Assembly: GCA_036732755.1 (NCBI GenBank)
Contig: DAINBU010000119.1
Location: 1-14,285 of the forward strand
Direction: 5' to 3'
Source: DASRRB01 sp036732755
GTDB lineage: Bacteria; Planctomycetota; B15-G4; SIAN01
Length of the DNA stretch: 14,285 nt
This document shows positions 5,968 through 13,412 of this stretch, piece by piece. Both the position numbers and the translations under genes were made by a program. How positions within the stretch are numbered: the stretch's first letter is position 1; every line of letters begins with the position of its first letter. The notes beneath the pieces are model-generated. The model had not been told where the DNA came from. It was given only the letters and a program-made list of their open reading frames with translations, and ran no database searches.

Positions 5968-8385
5968 ATGAAACCGACCCCGCTCGTCCCCTTCGCCGCC
6001 GGTCTCGCCATCGCGCTTGGCACGTTCGCCGTGCCGGCGACCGCCCAGGAGTACGTCGCGGTCCGCGGCGAACGCGAGTTCACTGGCGAGCTGATCGCGC
6101 GTCCGCGCCAGGCGAAGGAGCTGCGGCGCGCCGGCTTCAGCGACGCGCAGGCGGCGCGGCAGATCCAGCTCGCGCACGACCGGCTCGCGACCTACGCGAT
6201 CCGCCGCCGCGTGGCGCAGACCGACGAGGTGGTCCTCCGTGTCCCGGCCGGAAGCACCGAGAACGACGTGAGCCGCGAGCTCATGGCGACCGGCCTCTAC
6301 CAATACGTCGAGCCCAACTGGAAGGTCTTCCCGATCGGCTTCGTCGCCGCGCCGCCGGCGAACTGCACCAACGACCCGAGCCTCAGCTCGCAGTGGCACC
6401 ACGACGACAACCGCATGGACTCGTGCGACGCGTGGATCTTCACGACGGGCGACCCGTCGATCTCGGTCGGCATCTGCGACACCGGCATCCTCACCACGCA
6501 CGAGGACCTGCAGCTCCACCGGCTCGAGGGCTACAACGCCGTCGACCAGCTCTGGGAATCGCAGGGCGGCGACATCTCGGCGATCCATCCGCACGGCACG
6601 ATGACGACCGGCTGCGCCGCCGCGAACGGGAACAACGGCATCGGCATCTCGGGCGTCGGCTGGGACTTCAGCCACCGCATGCTGCGCGTCTCGAACAGCA
6701 CGGGGGGGGGCTCCTCGCTCGACACTCTGCAGCACGCCGCGCGCACCGCGGTCGAGAACGGCGACCGCGTCGCGAGCGTGAGCTACTCGGGCGTCGACGT
6801 CTCGTCGAACCTGACCACGGCGACCTACGTCAAGTCGATCGGCGGGCTCGTGGTGTGGGCGGCCGGCAACGACGGGCGCAACCTCACCTTCGGGAACCGC
6901 GACGCCGACGACCTGATCGTCGCGGGCGCGACCGACTCGGGCGACAACCTCGCCAGCTTCTCGGCGTTCGGGCAGTTCGTCGACGTCGTCGCGCCGGGCG
7001 TCAGCGTCTTCACCTGCGACGCCTTCGCCGACGACGCCTACTCCTCGGTCAGCGGGACGAGCTTCGCGACGCCGCTCACCGCCGGGCTGTGCGCGCTGAT
7101 CTGGACGGCCGACCCGACGCTCTCGCCCGACGACGTCGAGCAGGTGCTGAAGAACGGCTGCGAGGACCTCGGCGCCGGCGGCGTCGACGACACCTTCGGC
7201 TACGGCCGCATCGACTCGTTCGGCGCGATGCAGTCGCTGCCGAAGATCCAGTTCAACCTGCCCAACGGCCTGCCCGACGTGGTCGACCCGAAGAACGGGA
7301 CGCCGATCCGCGTCGAGGTGCTGGCGCGCACCGCCAACCCGATCGCGGGCAGCGGCCGGCTGCACTACTTCGACGGCGTCGTCGACGTGGCGGTGGAGAT
7401 GAACGTCGTCTCGCCGAACGTCTACGACGCGGTGATCCCGGCCGTCCCCGGCCTCGAGTGCGGCGGCAAGGTGTTCTTCTACTTCTCGTCCGACGCCGAC
7501 GACGGCAACACCTACACGAATCCGTCGAACGCGCCGGCCGCGTCGTACTCGACGCTCGAGGCGACCTCGCTCACGACGATCGCGAGTTTCGACTTCGAGT
7601 CGCAGGCCGGCTGGACCGTGAACAACGACGTCTCCCTCACCGACGGCGGGTGGGAGGCGGGCGTGCCGGCCGGCTTCGGCGACCGCGGCGACCCGACCGC
7701 GGATTTCGACGGCTCGGGCAAGTGCTACCTGACGGCGAACCGCTCGGGCAACTCCGACGTCGACGGCGGTCCGACGCAGCTCACCTCGCCCACCTTCGAC
7801 CTGACCGGGCTCCACAACGTCCACGTCTCCTACGCGCGCTGGTTCTCCAACGACGACAACGACATCGACCGCCTCCTGGTCGAGGTGAGCTCGAACGACG
7901 GCGCGTCGTGGACGACGCTCGAGGACGTGGGCGGCACGACCGGCTGGGTGGTCGCCGACTTCGAGCTCGACGGGATCGTGACGCTGAACAACCAGTTCAA
8001 GATCCGCTTCTCGGCCACCGACAACCCCAACGACTCGGTGACCGAGGCGGCGCTCGACCGCTTCCAGATCGTCACCTACGACTGCCCGCTGCTCTTCGAC
8101 GTGTCGCCCGACGACGCGACGCTGAACTCGCCCGTCAAGATCACGACCTGGAAGGGCGTAGCCTTCGCGCCCGCCGCGCTCTTCGTGGTCGACCTGAACG
8201 GCACGCCGCTCTTCCTCAACATCGCGCTCGGCACGTTCGACGCGAGCGGTGACTGGGTCCTGAACTCATCGGTCCCGAACGACCCGGTCTACCAGGGGCT
8301 CGAGATCGGGATGCTCGCGATCGGCTTCCCGGAGAACGGCGGCAAGGTCCAGATCACGAGCGTCGACACGCTCTCGATCCACTGA
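5968..8385 (+). CDS. Secreted subtilisin-like serine protease (S8) with C-terminal beta modules
   Basis: This is an 805-residue exported endopeptidase. A Sec-type signal peptide covers about residues 1-27, ending PATAQEY. A propeptide-like region (about 29-122) is followed by the catalytic domain, with Asp171 in CDTG, His209 in HPHGT, oxyanion Asn301 in AAGND and Ser365 in SGTSFATP. All catalytic residues are present. After about 425 come roughly 380 residues of beta-rich sequence. One part is a jelly-roll-like module (about 540-705) with GWEAGVP, FDGSGKCY and repeated Asp/Asn turns suggesting Ca sites. The last 100 residues form another module ending DTLSIH. A run of nine G (6702-6710) lies between the codons for His209 and Asn301. 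The gene stands alone between a structured leader and a strong terminator. The substrate is unknown; nutrient proteolysis or surface maturation are possible. Confidence 0.95.
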   Translation: MKPTPLVPFAAGLAIALGTFAVPATAQEYVAVRGEREFTGELIARPRQAKELRRAGFSDAQAARQIQLAHDRLATYAIRRRVAQTDEVVLRVPAGSTENDVSRELMATGLYQYVEPNWKVFPIGFVAAPPANCTNDPSLSSQWHHDDNRMDSCDAWIFTTGDPSISVGICDTGILTTHEDLQLHRLEGYNAVDQLWESQGGDISAIHPHGTMTTGCAAANGNNGIGISGVGWDFSHRMLRVSNSTGGGSSLDTLQHAARTAVENGDRVASVSYSGVDVSSNLTTATYVKSIGGLVVWAAGNDGRNLTFGNRDADDLIVAGATDSGDNLASFSAFGQFVDVVAPGVSVFTCDAFADDAYSSVSGTSFATPLTAGLCALIWTADPTLSPDDVEQVLKNGCEDLGAGGVDDTFGYGRIDSFGAMQSLPKIQFNLPNGLPDVVDPKNGTPIRVEVLARTANPIAGSGRLHYFDGVVDVAVEMNVVSPNVYDAVIPAVPGLECGGKVFFYFSSDADDGNTYTNPSNAPAASYSTLEATSLTTIASFDFESQAGWTVNNDVSLTDGGWEAGVPAGFGDRGDPTADFDGSGKCYLTANRSGNSDVDGGPTQLTSPTFDLTGLHNVHVSYARWFSNDDNDIDRLLVEVSSNDGASWTTLEDVGGTTGWVVADFELDGIVTLNNQFKIRFSATDNPNDSVTEAALDRFQIVTYDCPLLFDVSPDDATLNSPVKITTWKGVAFAPAALFVVDLNGTPLFLNIALGTFDASGDWVLNSSVPNDPVYQGLEIGMLAIGFPENGGKVQITSVDTLSIH

Positions 8386-8411
8386 TCTCGTTCGCGCGAA
8401 GGCTTCGAATC

Positions 8412-8458
8412 GAAATGACGATCGGCGCGCCGGGTCACCGGCGCGCCGATCTCATTTC
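8412..8458. terminator. Very long terminator hairpin after the protease gene
   Basis: A 14-bp perfect stem (8420-8433 with 8438-8451) around loop GTCA is extended, after one bulged C, by 7 more pairs (GAAATGA with TCATTTC). This gives about 21 bp starting 27 bp past the protease stop. The right arm ends in CATTTC, a short U-rich tail. The symmetric AAAT/ATTT flanks would let it act in both directions, insulating the protease from the repeat element downstream. Confidence 0.75.
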
Positions 8459-8478
8459 CAGCGCGGACCTTGACGGAT

Positions 8479-9083
8479 TGAAACTGGAGCGGACGTCGAG
8501 GACGGGGGGTGAAGAGGCCGCGGGGAGCAAGGCTTCGTGGCGGATCGGGGTGCCCTCCGCCGCCAGATCCAACTGTGAAGAGGCGGCTTCGGCGGTCTGC
8601 GCGGCCGACGGGAGAAGACGGCCGCTTGAAGCCCCTCTCGCCACGAAGCCTTCTCCCCGCGGCCTCTTCGCCACAGTCCTCGAACGACGTCCGACGTCAT
8701 TGCTGCGCCACGGCAGATGCACGGCGCGCGCAAGATCGGAGTCGGGTCGTGGCGGGACGCTGGGAGCCACTGCACGGTGCTGAAGGAGAGGTCGCGCGTC
8801 TCGCCTTGCTCTCTCCCAAATGCCGTTGCACCGTGGTCGGGCATCGGATTGCCACGAGCGATGTCGGCCTACGAGGGACCAGGTCGACACGGCACGCGAA
8901 CGGCCTCGCTCGAACGGCCCATCTCTCGACTCGACGAGGCACGATCCAGTTCCGCGAAGCGCTCGACGTCGAACACGGTGCGCGTCACGGATCCGGTCCA
9001 TATCCCGTGGCGCAGCAACGACGTCGGACGTCGCGCGAGGACCGTGCGAAGAGGCCGCGCCCTCGACGTCCGCTCCAGTTTCA
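8479..9083. repeat. Quasi-palindromic inverted-repeat element, about 605 bp
   Basis: The 23 bases at 8479-8501 are the exact reverse complement of 9061-9083. Inside them, 8659-8713 is the reverse complement of 9005-9058 at 50 of 55 positions, ending in CTGCGCCACGG. The right copy has only two bases between these two conserved blocks. The left copy has 157 bases there, which form their own hairpin. The central spacer (about 8715-9004) carries nested stems. GACGTC occurs seven times in the element. Reading frames on both strands across it are Arg/Ser-rich, have no recognisable domain and mirror one another because of the symmetry, so no protein is called. It could be a non-autonomous mobile or palindromic repeat, or encode a structured RNA. 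No target duplication was found at the ends. Confidence 0.75.
8511..8669. repeat. Internal long hairpin within the left repeat copy
   Basis: The 32 bases at 8511-8542 (starting GAAGAGGCCGCGGGGAG) are the reverse complement of 8639-8669, with a single inserted C as the only difference. The loop between them, about 96 bases, contains smaller stems and another GAAGAGGC at 8577. This segment is missing from the right copy of the element, where the outer and inner arms are nearly adjacent. Confidence 0.75.
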
Positions 9084-9115
9084 GGCCGCGGCGGTCCGGC
9101 TTGCCGGCAAGGCTT

Positions 9116-10174
9116 TCAGCGGCCCGCCGCCGCGCCCGTCTTCCACGGATCGACGACGTGGCAGGAGGCGCCGGTCTTCTCGATGTAGTCCTGGTGGAAC
9201 TCCTCGGCGGGCCAGAACTTCTGCGCCGCCTCGATGCGGGTCACGATCTTCTTCCCGCCGAAGCGCTTCTCCGCCGTCAGCTTCTGGACGTACTTCTCGG
9301 CCGCCAGTTTCTGCGCTTCGCTCGTGGTCCAGATTCCGGAGCGGTACTGGTCGCCGACGTCGACGCCCTGCCGGTCGAGCTGGGTCGGATCGTGCAGCAC
9401 GAAGAACGCCTCGAGCAGCCGCTCGTAGCTGATGCGCGCCGGATCGAAGACGACCTTCACCGACTCGGCGTGGCCGGTCGCGTGGGCGCAGACCTGCCGG
9501 TAGCTCGGGTTCTCGACGTCGCCCTGCATGTAGCCGCTGACGGCGTCGATCACGCCCGGCCCCTGCTGGAACCAGTGCTCGACGCCCCAGAAGCAGCCGC
9601 CCGCGAAGTAGGCCGTCTCCGCCTTCACCGGCTGGCTCTCGGGCGGGAGCGCCGCGCCCTTCTCGAAGAACTGGAGCGACGCCGAGTTGAGGCAGAAGCG
9701 CAGCCCGGTCGGCGGCGGGCCGTCGTCGAAGACGTGGCCGAGGTGGGCGGTGCAGCGCGCGCAGTGGATCTCGTCGCGCGACATGCCGTGGCTGTCGTCG
9801 CGGCCGCTCGCGACGTGGGCCGCGTCGAACGGCTGGAAGAAGCTCGGCCAGCCCGTGCCGGAATGGAACTTGGAGTCGCTGGAGAAAAGCGGCAGCCCGC
9901 ACACGACGCAGGCGTAGACCCCCTCCTTTTTGTTGTCGAGGAGGTTGCCGCAGAAGGGCCGCTCCGTCGCGGCGCTCTGCGTCACCTTGTAGGCCTCGGG
10001 GTCGAGCTTCTTCGCCAGCTCGGCGACGCGCTCGCGCGCGAGCGGCGTGACGTCGTGGTTCGTCTTCGAGTAGACGGGCTTCACGGGTTCATCCTTGGAG
10101 GGGGCGAGCTCCTGCGCCGGACCGCGGGCGCACATCGGCAGCCAGAGCGCGAGCAGCGTTCTCACCAGACGCAT
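9116..10174 (-). CDS. msrBA: Exported bifunctional methionine sulfoxide reductase MsrB-MsrA
   Basis: This 352-residue fusion reduces both epimers of methionine sulfoxide in oxidised proteins. The N-terminal signal-like segment MRLVRTLLALWLPMCARGPA suggests export. The MsrB domain (about 35-175) has two zinc CxxC pairs (Cys89/92 and Cys138/141), the GWPSF block and catalytic Cys161 in RFCLNSASL. The usual resolving Cys in SGCGWPSF is Thr107 here; Cys75 in ERPFCG may take its place. The MsrA domain (about 185-345) has catalytic Cys194 in GGCFWG, with Cys338 as a candidate resolving residue. The ATG at 10174 is preceded by a GGAGAA Shine-Dalgarno. The B-then-A order is known but less common than A-then-B. 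It follows the doxX gene by 65 bp on the same strand. Neither Cys15 nor its context forms a proper lipobox. Confidence 0.93.
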   Translation of the reverse strand: MRLVRTLLALWLPMCARGPAQELAPSKDEPVKPVYSKTNHDVTPLARERVAELAKKLDPEAYKVTQSAATERPFCGNLLDNKKEGVYACVVCGLPLFSSDSKFHSGTGWPSFFQPFDAAHVASGRDDSHGMSRDEIHCARCTAHLGHVFDDGPPPTGLRFCLNSASLQFFEKGAALPPESQPVKAETAYFAGGCFWGVEHWFQQGPGVIDAVSGYMQGDVENPSYRQVCAHATGHAESVKVVFDPARISYERLLEAFFVLHDPTQLDRQGVDVGDQYRSGIWTTSEAQKLAAEKYVQKLTAEKRFGGKKIVTRIEAAQKFWPAEEFHQDYIEKTGASCHVVDPWKTGAAAGR

Positions 10175-10239
10175 CGACGATTCTCCGACGGCAGGACCTC
10201 GTTCGCGGCCCGCCGCGCGATAGCGCAGGCCGGACGGGG

Positions 10240-10710
10240 TTACGACCCCTCCTTGGAGAGGTTGCGCGCGATCGAGCGGTCGATGCTCACGGCGCCGGCG
10301 CCGAACCCGACGAGCCAGAGCATGGCCGCGCCGTAGACGACCGGCGCGATGTCGGTCAGGTCGCCCGACCACGACAGCGCGTCGAAAAACTGGCCGCGGT
10401 GGACGGTGAGCACCGCGACCACCATGGTCGTCATGAGCAGCGCCGCGCTGATCCGCGTGCCGAGCCCGAGGATCAGGCAGGCGCCGCCGACCAGTTCGAC
10501 CGTCGCGACGAGGACCGCGTTGGCGTGCGGGAAGGGGATGCCCTGCGACGCGAAGAGGCCCGTCGGCGTGTCGAGGTTCGTCCACTTGCCCCAGCCCGTC
10601 ACCATGAACTGCTTGCCGAAGACCAGGCGGGTCACGAGCGCCGCGATCGGAGCGAGATTCTCGGCGCTCCTCTTCCCCGACTGCAGCAGCCGTCGCACTT
10701 GTGGATGCAC
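10240..10710 (-). CDS. DoxX family membrane protein
   Basis: This is a 156-residue inner-membrane protein with four hydrophobic segments, about residues 20-38, 64-82, 85-103 and 120-138. LGLGTRISAALL and the preceding VELVGGACLI match the DoxX/DoxD superfamily, in which members are linked to thiosulfate:quinone reduction or to thiol-redox complexes. The start is a GTG at 10710, backed by AAGGAGG only 4 nt upstream, the strongest ribosome-binding site in this block. It lies between the MFS gene (90-bp gap) and msrBA (65-bp gap), all on one strand. The position next to an exported MsrBA suggests a role in envelope redox, possibly electron delivery. That is inference, since most DoxX proteins have no known reaction. 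Confidence 0.85.
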   Translation of the reverse strand: MHPQVRRLLQSGKRSAENLAPIAALVTRLVFGKQFMVTGWGKWTNLDTPTGLFASQGIPFPHANAVLVATVELVGGACLILGLGTRISAALLMTTMVVAVLTVHRGQFFDALSWSGDLTDIAPVVYGAAMLWLVGFGAGAVSIDRSIARNLSKEGS

Positions 10711-10746
10711 GGGTCCTCCTTCGGTTCGACGCCCGTCGTCCCCCTT

Positions 10747-10787
10747 CCGGCGCCGCGCGGTCGCGGGCGCCGGACCTCTCGGGAGGT
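10747..10787. terminator. Tandem hairpins between the MFS and DoxX genes
   Basis: CCGGCGCC (10747-10754) pairs with GGCGCCGG (10766-10773), and CGCG pairs inside it across a bulged G. A second stem, ACCTC-TCGG-GAGGT (10774-10787), abuts it. They lie 14 to 54 bp past the MFS stop. Neither has a T-run, so they may attenuate transcription, protect an RNA end or do nothing. The doxX Shine-Dalgarno lies just downstream. Confidence 0.4.
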
Positions 10788-10800
10788 TACCCGGCCGCCT

Positions 10801-12042
10801 TCAGGCCGGCGAAACCGCCGGCGCCGTCCGCCGCACGACCCCGATCAGCGCGAGCCACGCCGCCGCGCTCACGACCAGCGCCGCCGGGAGGATCAGCACG
10901 GCGCGCTCGAAGCTCGTCTGCTCCGCGACGTAGCCGACGAGCGCCGGCGACCAGAGGTCGCCGAAGAGGTGGATCGCGAAGATCGACGCCGCCATCGCGC
11001 TGCTGCGCATCGTGGCGGGCACCGTCTCGAGGAGCAGCGTGTTGACCGGCCCCGTCGCGAAGAAGAGGCAGAACATGGTCGCGACCAGGAACGCGCGCGC
11101 GCGCGCCACGTCGCGGTCGACGAAGGCGGCGAACGCGAGCGGCGCCGCGAGCAGCGCGCTCAGCCCGAGCGTCGCCGCGTAACCCGAGCGGCTGCGCCGC
11201 TGCCAGGCCGACGAGACGAGGCCGCCGAGCACGGTCGCGCCGAGCCCGGTCGCGGCGAGCGCGATCCCGAAGAAGCGGTCGGCGTCCCGGAACTCCATGC
11301 CGCGCACCTCCTGCAGGAAGCTCGGCGCCCACGCCGCGAAGCCGCCGACCGCGAAGGTCTGCGCCACGTAGCCGAACACCACCAGCAGGTAGGGACGGTT
11401 CTTCAGGAGCTGCTTGTAGGCCCGCCAGCCTCCGGCGGGATGGGCCGCGCCCGCGGCGTCGGACGCGCCCGCGTCGCCCGCGCCGCGCTGCGGCTCTTTC
11501 AGCCCGAGCAGCGCGAGCCCGAAGACGAGCCCCGGCACGCCCGCGACGTAGAAGGCCGAGCGCCAGCCGTGGCTGTGACCGACTTCGCCGCCGAGGAGGT
11601 AGCCGAGCGCCGAGCCGATCGGGATCGCGACGTAGAAGAACGAGAGCGCGTTGTTGCGCTGCCGGCTCGAAAAGAGGTCGGCGATCCAGCCGGGGCTGAG
11701 CGTGCCGTAGCTCGCCTCGCCGACGCCGACCAGGCAGCGGTAGAGCAGGAGCGACACGATGCCGCCCGCCGCGCCGGTCAGGATCGTGCCGACGCTCCAG
11801 ACCACGACGCCGGCGGCGATCAGCCACTTGCGCGCCAGGCGGTCGCCGAGCGCGCCGAAGAAGGGCGCCGTCGCGAAGTAGCCCAGCATGAAGGCGGTGG
11901 TCGCGAAGCCCGCCTGCGTCTTGTCGAGCTTCAGGTCCTCCTGCAGCGGCTGCAGCACCGCCGGCAGGACCTGGCGATCGAGGTAGTTGACGAGGTTGAG
12001 TCCGGTCAGCGCGAGCAGCGTGAGCTTGGGCCGGAGCTTCAT
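10801..12042 (-). CDS. MFS transporter, spinster-like
   Basis: This is a 413-residue inner-membrane carrier with about 12 hydrophobic segments and a polar loop near residues 183-210 between the two halves. The start NYLDRQVLPAVLQPLQEDL and the family motif GALGDRLARKWL (63-74) match the spinster-like group of the major facilitator superfamily. Eukaryotic members move lysolipids and sphingoid bases; bacterial substrates are mostly unknown. It starts 20 bp after the multicopper oxidase stop without a clear Shine-Dalgarno, so it is probably expressed with it. No metal-binding motif is visible, so copper transport should not be assumed. A role in exporting an organic compound through the neighbouring TolC-type channel is possible but unproven. 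Confidence 0.9.
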   Translation of the reverse strand: MKLRPKLTLLALTGLNLVNYLDRQVLPAVLQPLQEDLKLDKTQAGFATTAFMLGYFATAPFFGALGDRLARKWLIAAGVVVWSVGTILTGAAGGIVSLLLYRCLVGVGEASYGTLSPGWIADLFSSRQRNNALSFFYVAIPIGSALGYLLGGEVGHSHGWRSAFYVAGVPGLVFGLALLGLKEPQRGAGDAGASDAAGAAHPAGGWRAYKQLLKNRPYLLVVFGYVAQTFAVGGFAAWAPSFLQEVRGMEFRDADRFFGIALAATGLGATVLGGLVSSAWQRRSRSGYAATLGLSALLAAPLAFAAFVDRDVARARAFLVATMFCLFFATGPVNTLLLETVPATMRSSAMAASIFAIHLFGDLWSPALVGYVAEQTSFERAVLILPAALVVSAAAWLALIGVVRRTAPAVSPA

Positions 12043-12062
12043 CGCGGCGGCACGATACGGGC

Positions 12063-13412
12063 TCAGCCGCCCGGATCGATCCCGTCGCGCTTCAGCTCCG
12101 CCGGATCGGCGACGTCGGCCGGCTTCTCCGGCGACGCGTACCAGCCCGGGTCGTCGTAGCTCGTGATGCCTTCGCGAACCTTGAGGATCGTGAACATGCC
12201 GCCCATCGTGATCGCCCCGAACGGCCCGCGCGAGCCTGCCATCGGCAGGCTGTTCTTCGGGACCGCCATGTTCATCTCGGCCATGTCGCCCATCCCGGCC
12301 GTCCCCATCGTCATGTAGTCGGGGAGGAGGCGGCGCACCTTCGCGTCGAGGCCGGTGGCGTCGACGCCGATCAGGTTGGGGATGCCGTGGCCCATCTGGT
12401 TCATCACGTGGTGGGTCATGTGGCAGTGCAGCGCCCAGTCGCCCGGCTCGTCGGCCACGAACTCGATCGTCTTGGTGCTGCCGGTCTGGACCAGGACGGA
12501 CGTCTCGCGCTGCTGCGCCGACTCGGGGATCGCGCCGCCGTCGGTCTCCACGATGCGGAACTGGTATCCGTGCAGGTGGATCGGGTGGTGGTCCATGGCG
12601 CTCAGGTTCCCGTACCGGATGCGGACGCGCTCGCCGAGGCGGACCACGAGCGGCGACGTGCCGGGATGCGCGCGCGCGTTCATCGTGAGCACGTTGAAAT
12701 CGGTCATCTCGTTCGGATCGGGGCGCGCCGTGCCGGGCGTGAGCTTCCACTCGCCCAGCATGATCGCGAAGTCGCGGTCGACCTTCGGCACGTGCGGCGT
12801 GCGCGGGTGGATCACGATGAGGCCCATCATCCCGAGCGCCATCTGCGTCATCTCGTCGTGATGGGGGTGGTACATGTACGTGCCGTGCTGCCGCAGCGGG
12901 AACTCGTACTTGAAGGTCTCGCCGGGCGCGATCGGGCGCTGGTTCAGGCCCGCGACGCCGTCCATGCCGTTGGGCAGCAGGATGCCGTGCCAGTGGACCG
13001 AGGTCGGCGCCGGCAGCCGGTTGGTGACGTAGAAGCGGACGCGGTCGCCCTCGACCGTCTCGATCGTCGGCCCGTGCACGCGGCCGTTGTAGCCCCAGCA
13101 ATTCGCGCGCAGGCCGGGCGCGAACTCGTGGTCGACCTCCTGCGCGATCAGGTGGAACACCTTCACGCCGTCGACGAGCTTCCACGGCAGCGTCGCGCCG
13201 TCGGGCACGACCACCGGCGTGTAGTCGACGCCGGGCCGGCCGGGCGCGGCCGCGGCGACGGCCGGCGCGTTCGGCGGCGCGCTCGGAGGCGCACTGGGAT
13301 CCGTGGGCGTCGTCTGCGCGCGCGCCCGCCAGGCGAGCGCGGCCGAGGCGAGTCCGGCACCGCCGGCCGCGAGGACGTGGCGGCGCGAGAGGCGGCGATC
13401 GTCGCTCTTCAT
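12063..13412 (-). CDS. Tat-exported multicopper oxidase
   Basis: This 449-residue enzyme probably oxidises Cu(I) or an organic substrate with reduction of O2 to water. The twin-arginine signal SRRHVLAAGG (9-18) indicates folded export. All four copper-ligand blocks are present: VHWHG (139-143), YHPHH (181-185), HPIHLHG (276-282) and HCHMTHHVMNQM (329-340), with Met340 as the likely axial type 1 ligand. A short Met-rich stretch (about 367-382, MTMGTAGMGDMAEMNM) resembles the copper-sensing or delivery segments of CopA/CueO-type proteins. A Pro/Ala-rich linker follows the signal. The ATG at 13412 overlaps the TolC-family stop in an ATGA, with GGAGAG upstream, so the two are translationally coupled. 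This context favours a copper-tolerance role over a generic laccase role. Confidence 0.94.
   Translation of the reverse strand: MKSDDRRLSRRHVLAAGGAGLASAALAWRARAQTTPTDPSAPPSAPPNAPAVAAAAPGRPGVDYTPVVVPDGATLPWKLVDGVKVFHLIAQEVDHEFAPGLRANCWGYNGRVHGPTIETVEGDRVRFYVTNRLPAPTSVHWHGILLPNGMDGVAGLNQRPIAPGETFKYEFPLRQHGTYMYHPHHDEMTQMALGMMGLIVIHPRTPHVPKVDRDFAIMLGEWKLTPGTARPDPNEMTDFNVLTMNARAHPGTSPLVVRLGERVRIRYGNLSAMDHHPIHLHGYQFRIVETDGGAIPESAQQRETSVLVQTGSTKTIEFVADEPGDWALHCHMTHHVMNQMGHGIPNLIGVDATGLDAKVRRLLPDYMTMGTAGMGDMAEMNMAVPKNSLPMAGSRGPFGAITMGGMFTILKVREGITSYDDPGWYASPEKPADVADPAELKRDGIDPGG

Noticed and set aside
5830..7824. A 664-residue minus-strand open frame opposite the protease gene
   Set aside because: Shadow of a GC-rich gene. 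The protein is repetitive Arg/Val/Asp/Gly, while the plus strand encodes a complete subtilase.
8435..9001. A 188-residue minus-strand reading frame, and plus-strand frames, across the repeat element
   Set aside because: Arg/Ser-rich with no recognisable domain; similar peptides (around PWRSNDVGRR) appear on both strands purely because of the inverted repeat. No ribosome-binding site supports them.
8479..9083. CRISPR array
   Set aside because: Repeats are few, inverted rather than direct, and irregularly spaced; no cas gene is nearby.
8469..9093. Target-site duplication that would prove transposition of the repeat element
   Set aside because: The bases just outside the arms (CGGAT on the left, GGCCG on the right) do not match, so no duplication can be claimed.
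9100..9111. CTTGCCGGCAAG palindrome just past the msrBA stop as a terminator
   Set aside because: The palindrome leaves at most a 4-nt loop on a 4-bp stem and has no T-run on the minus strand. It is too weak to call.
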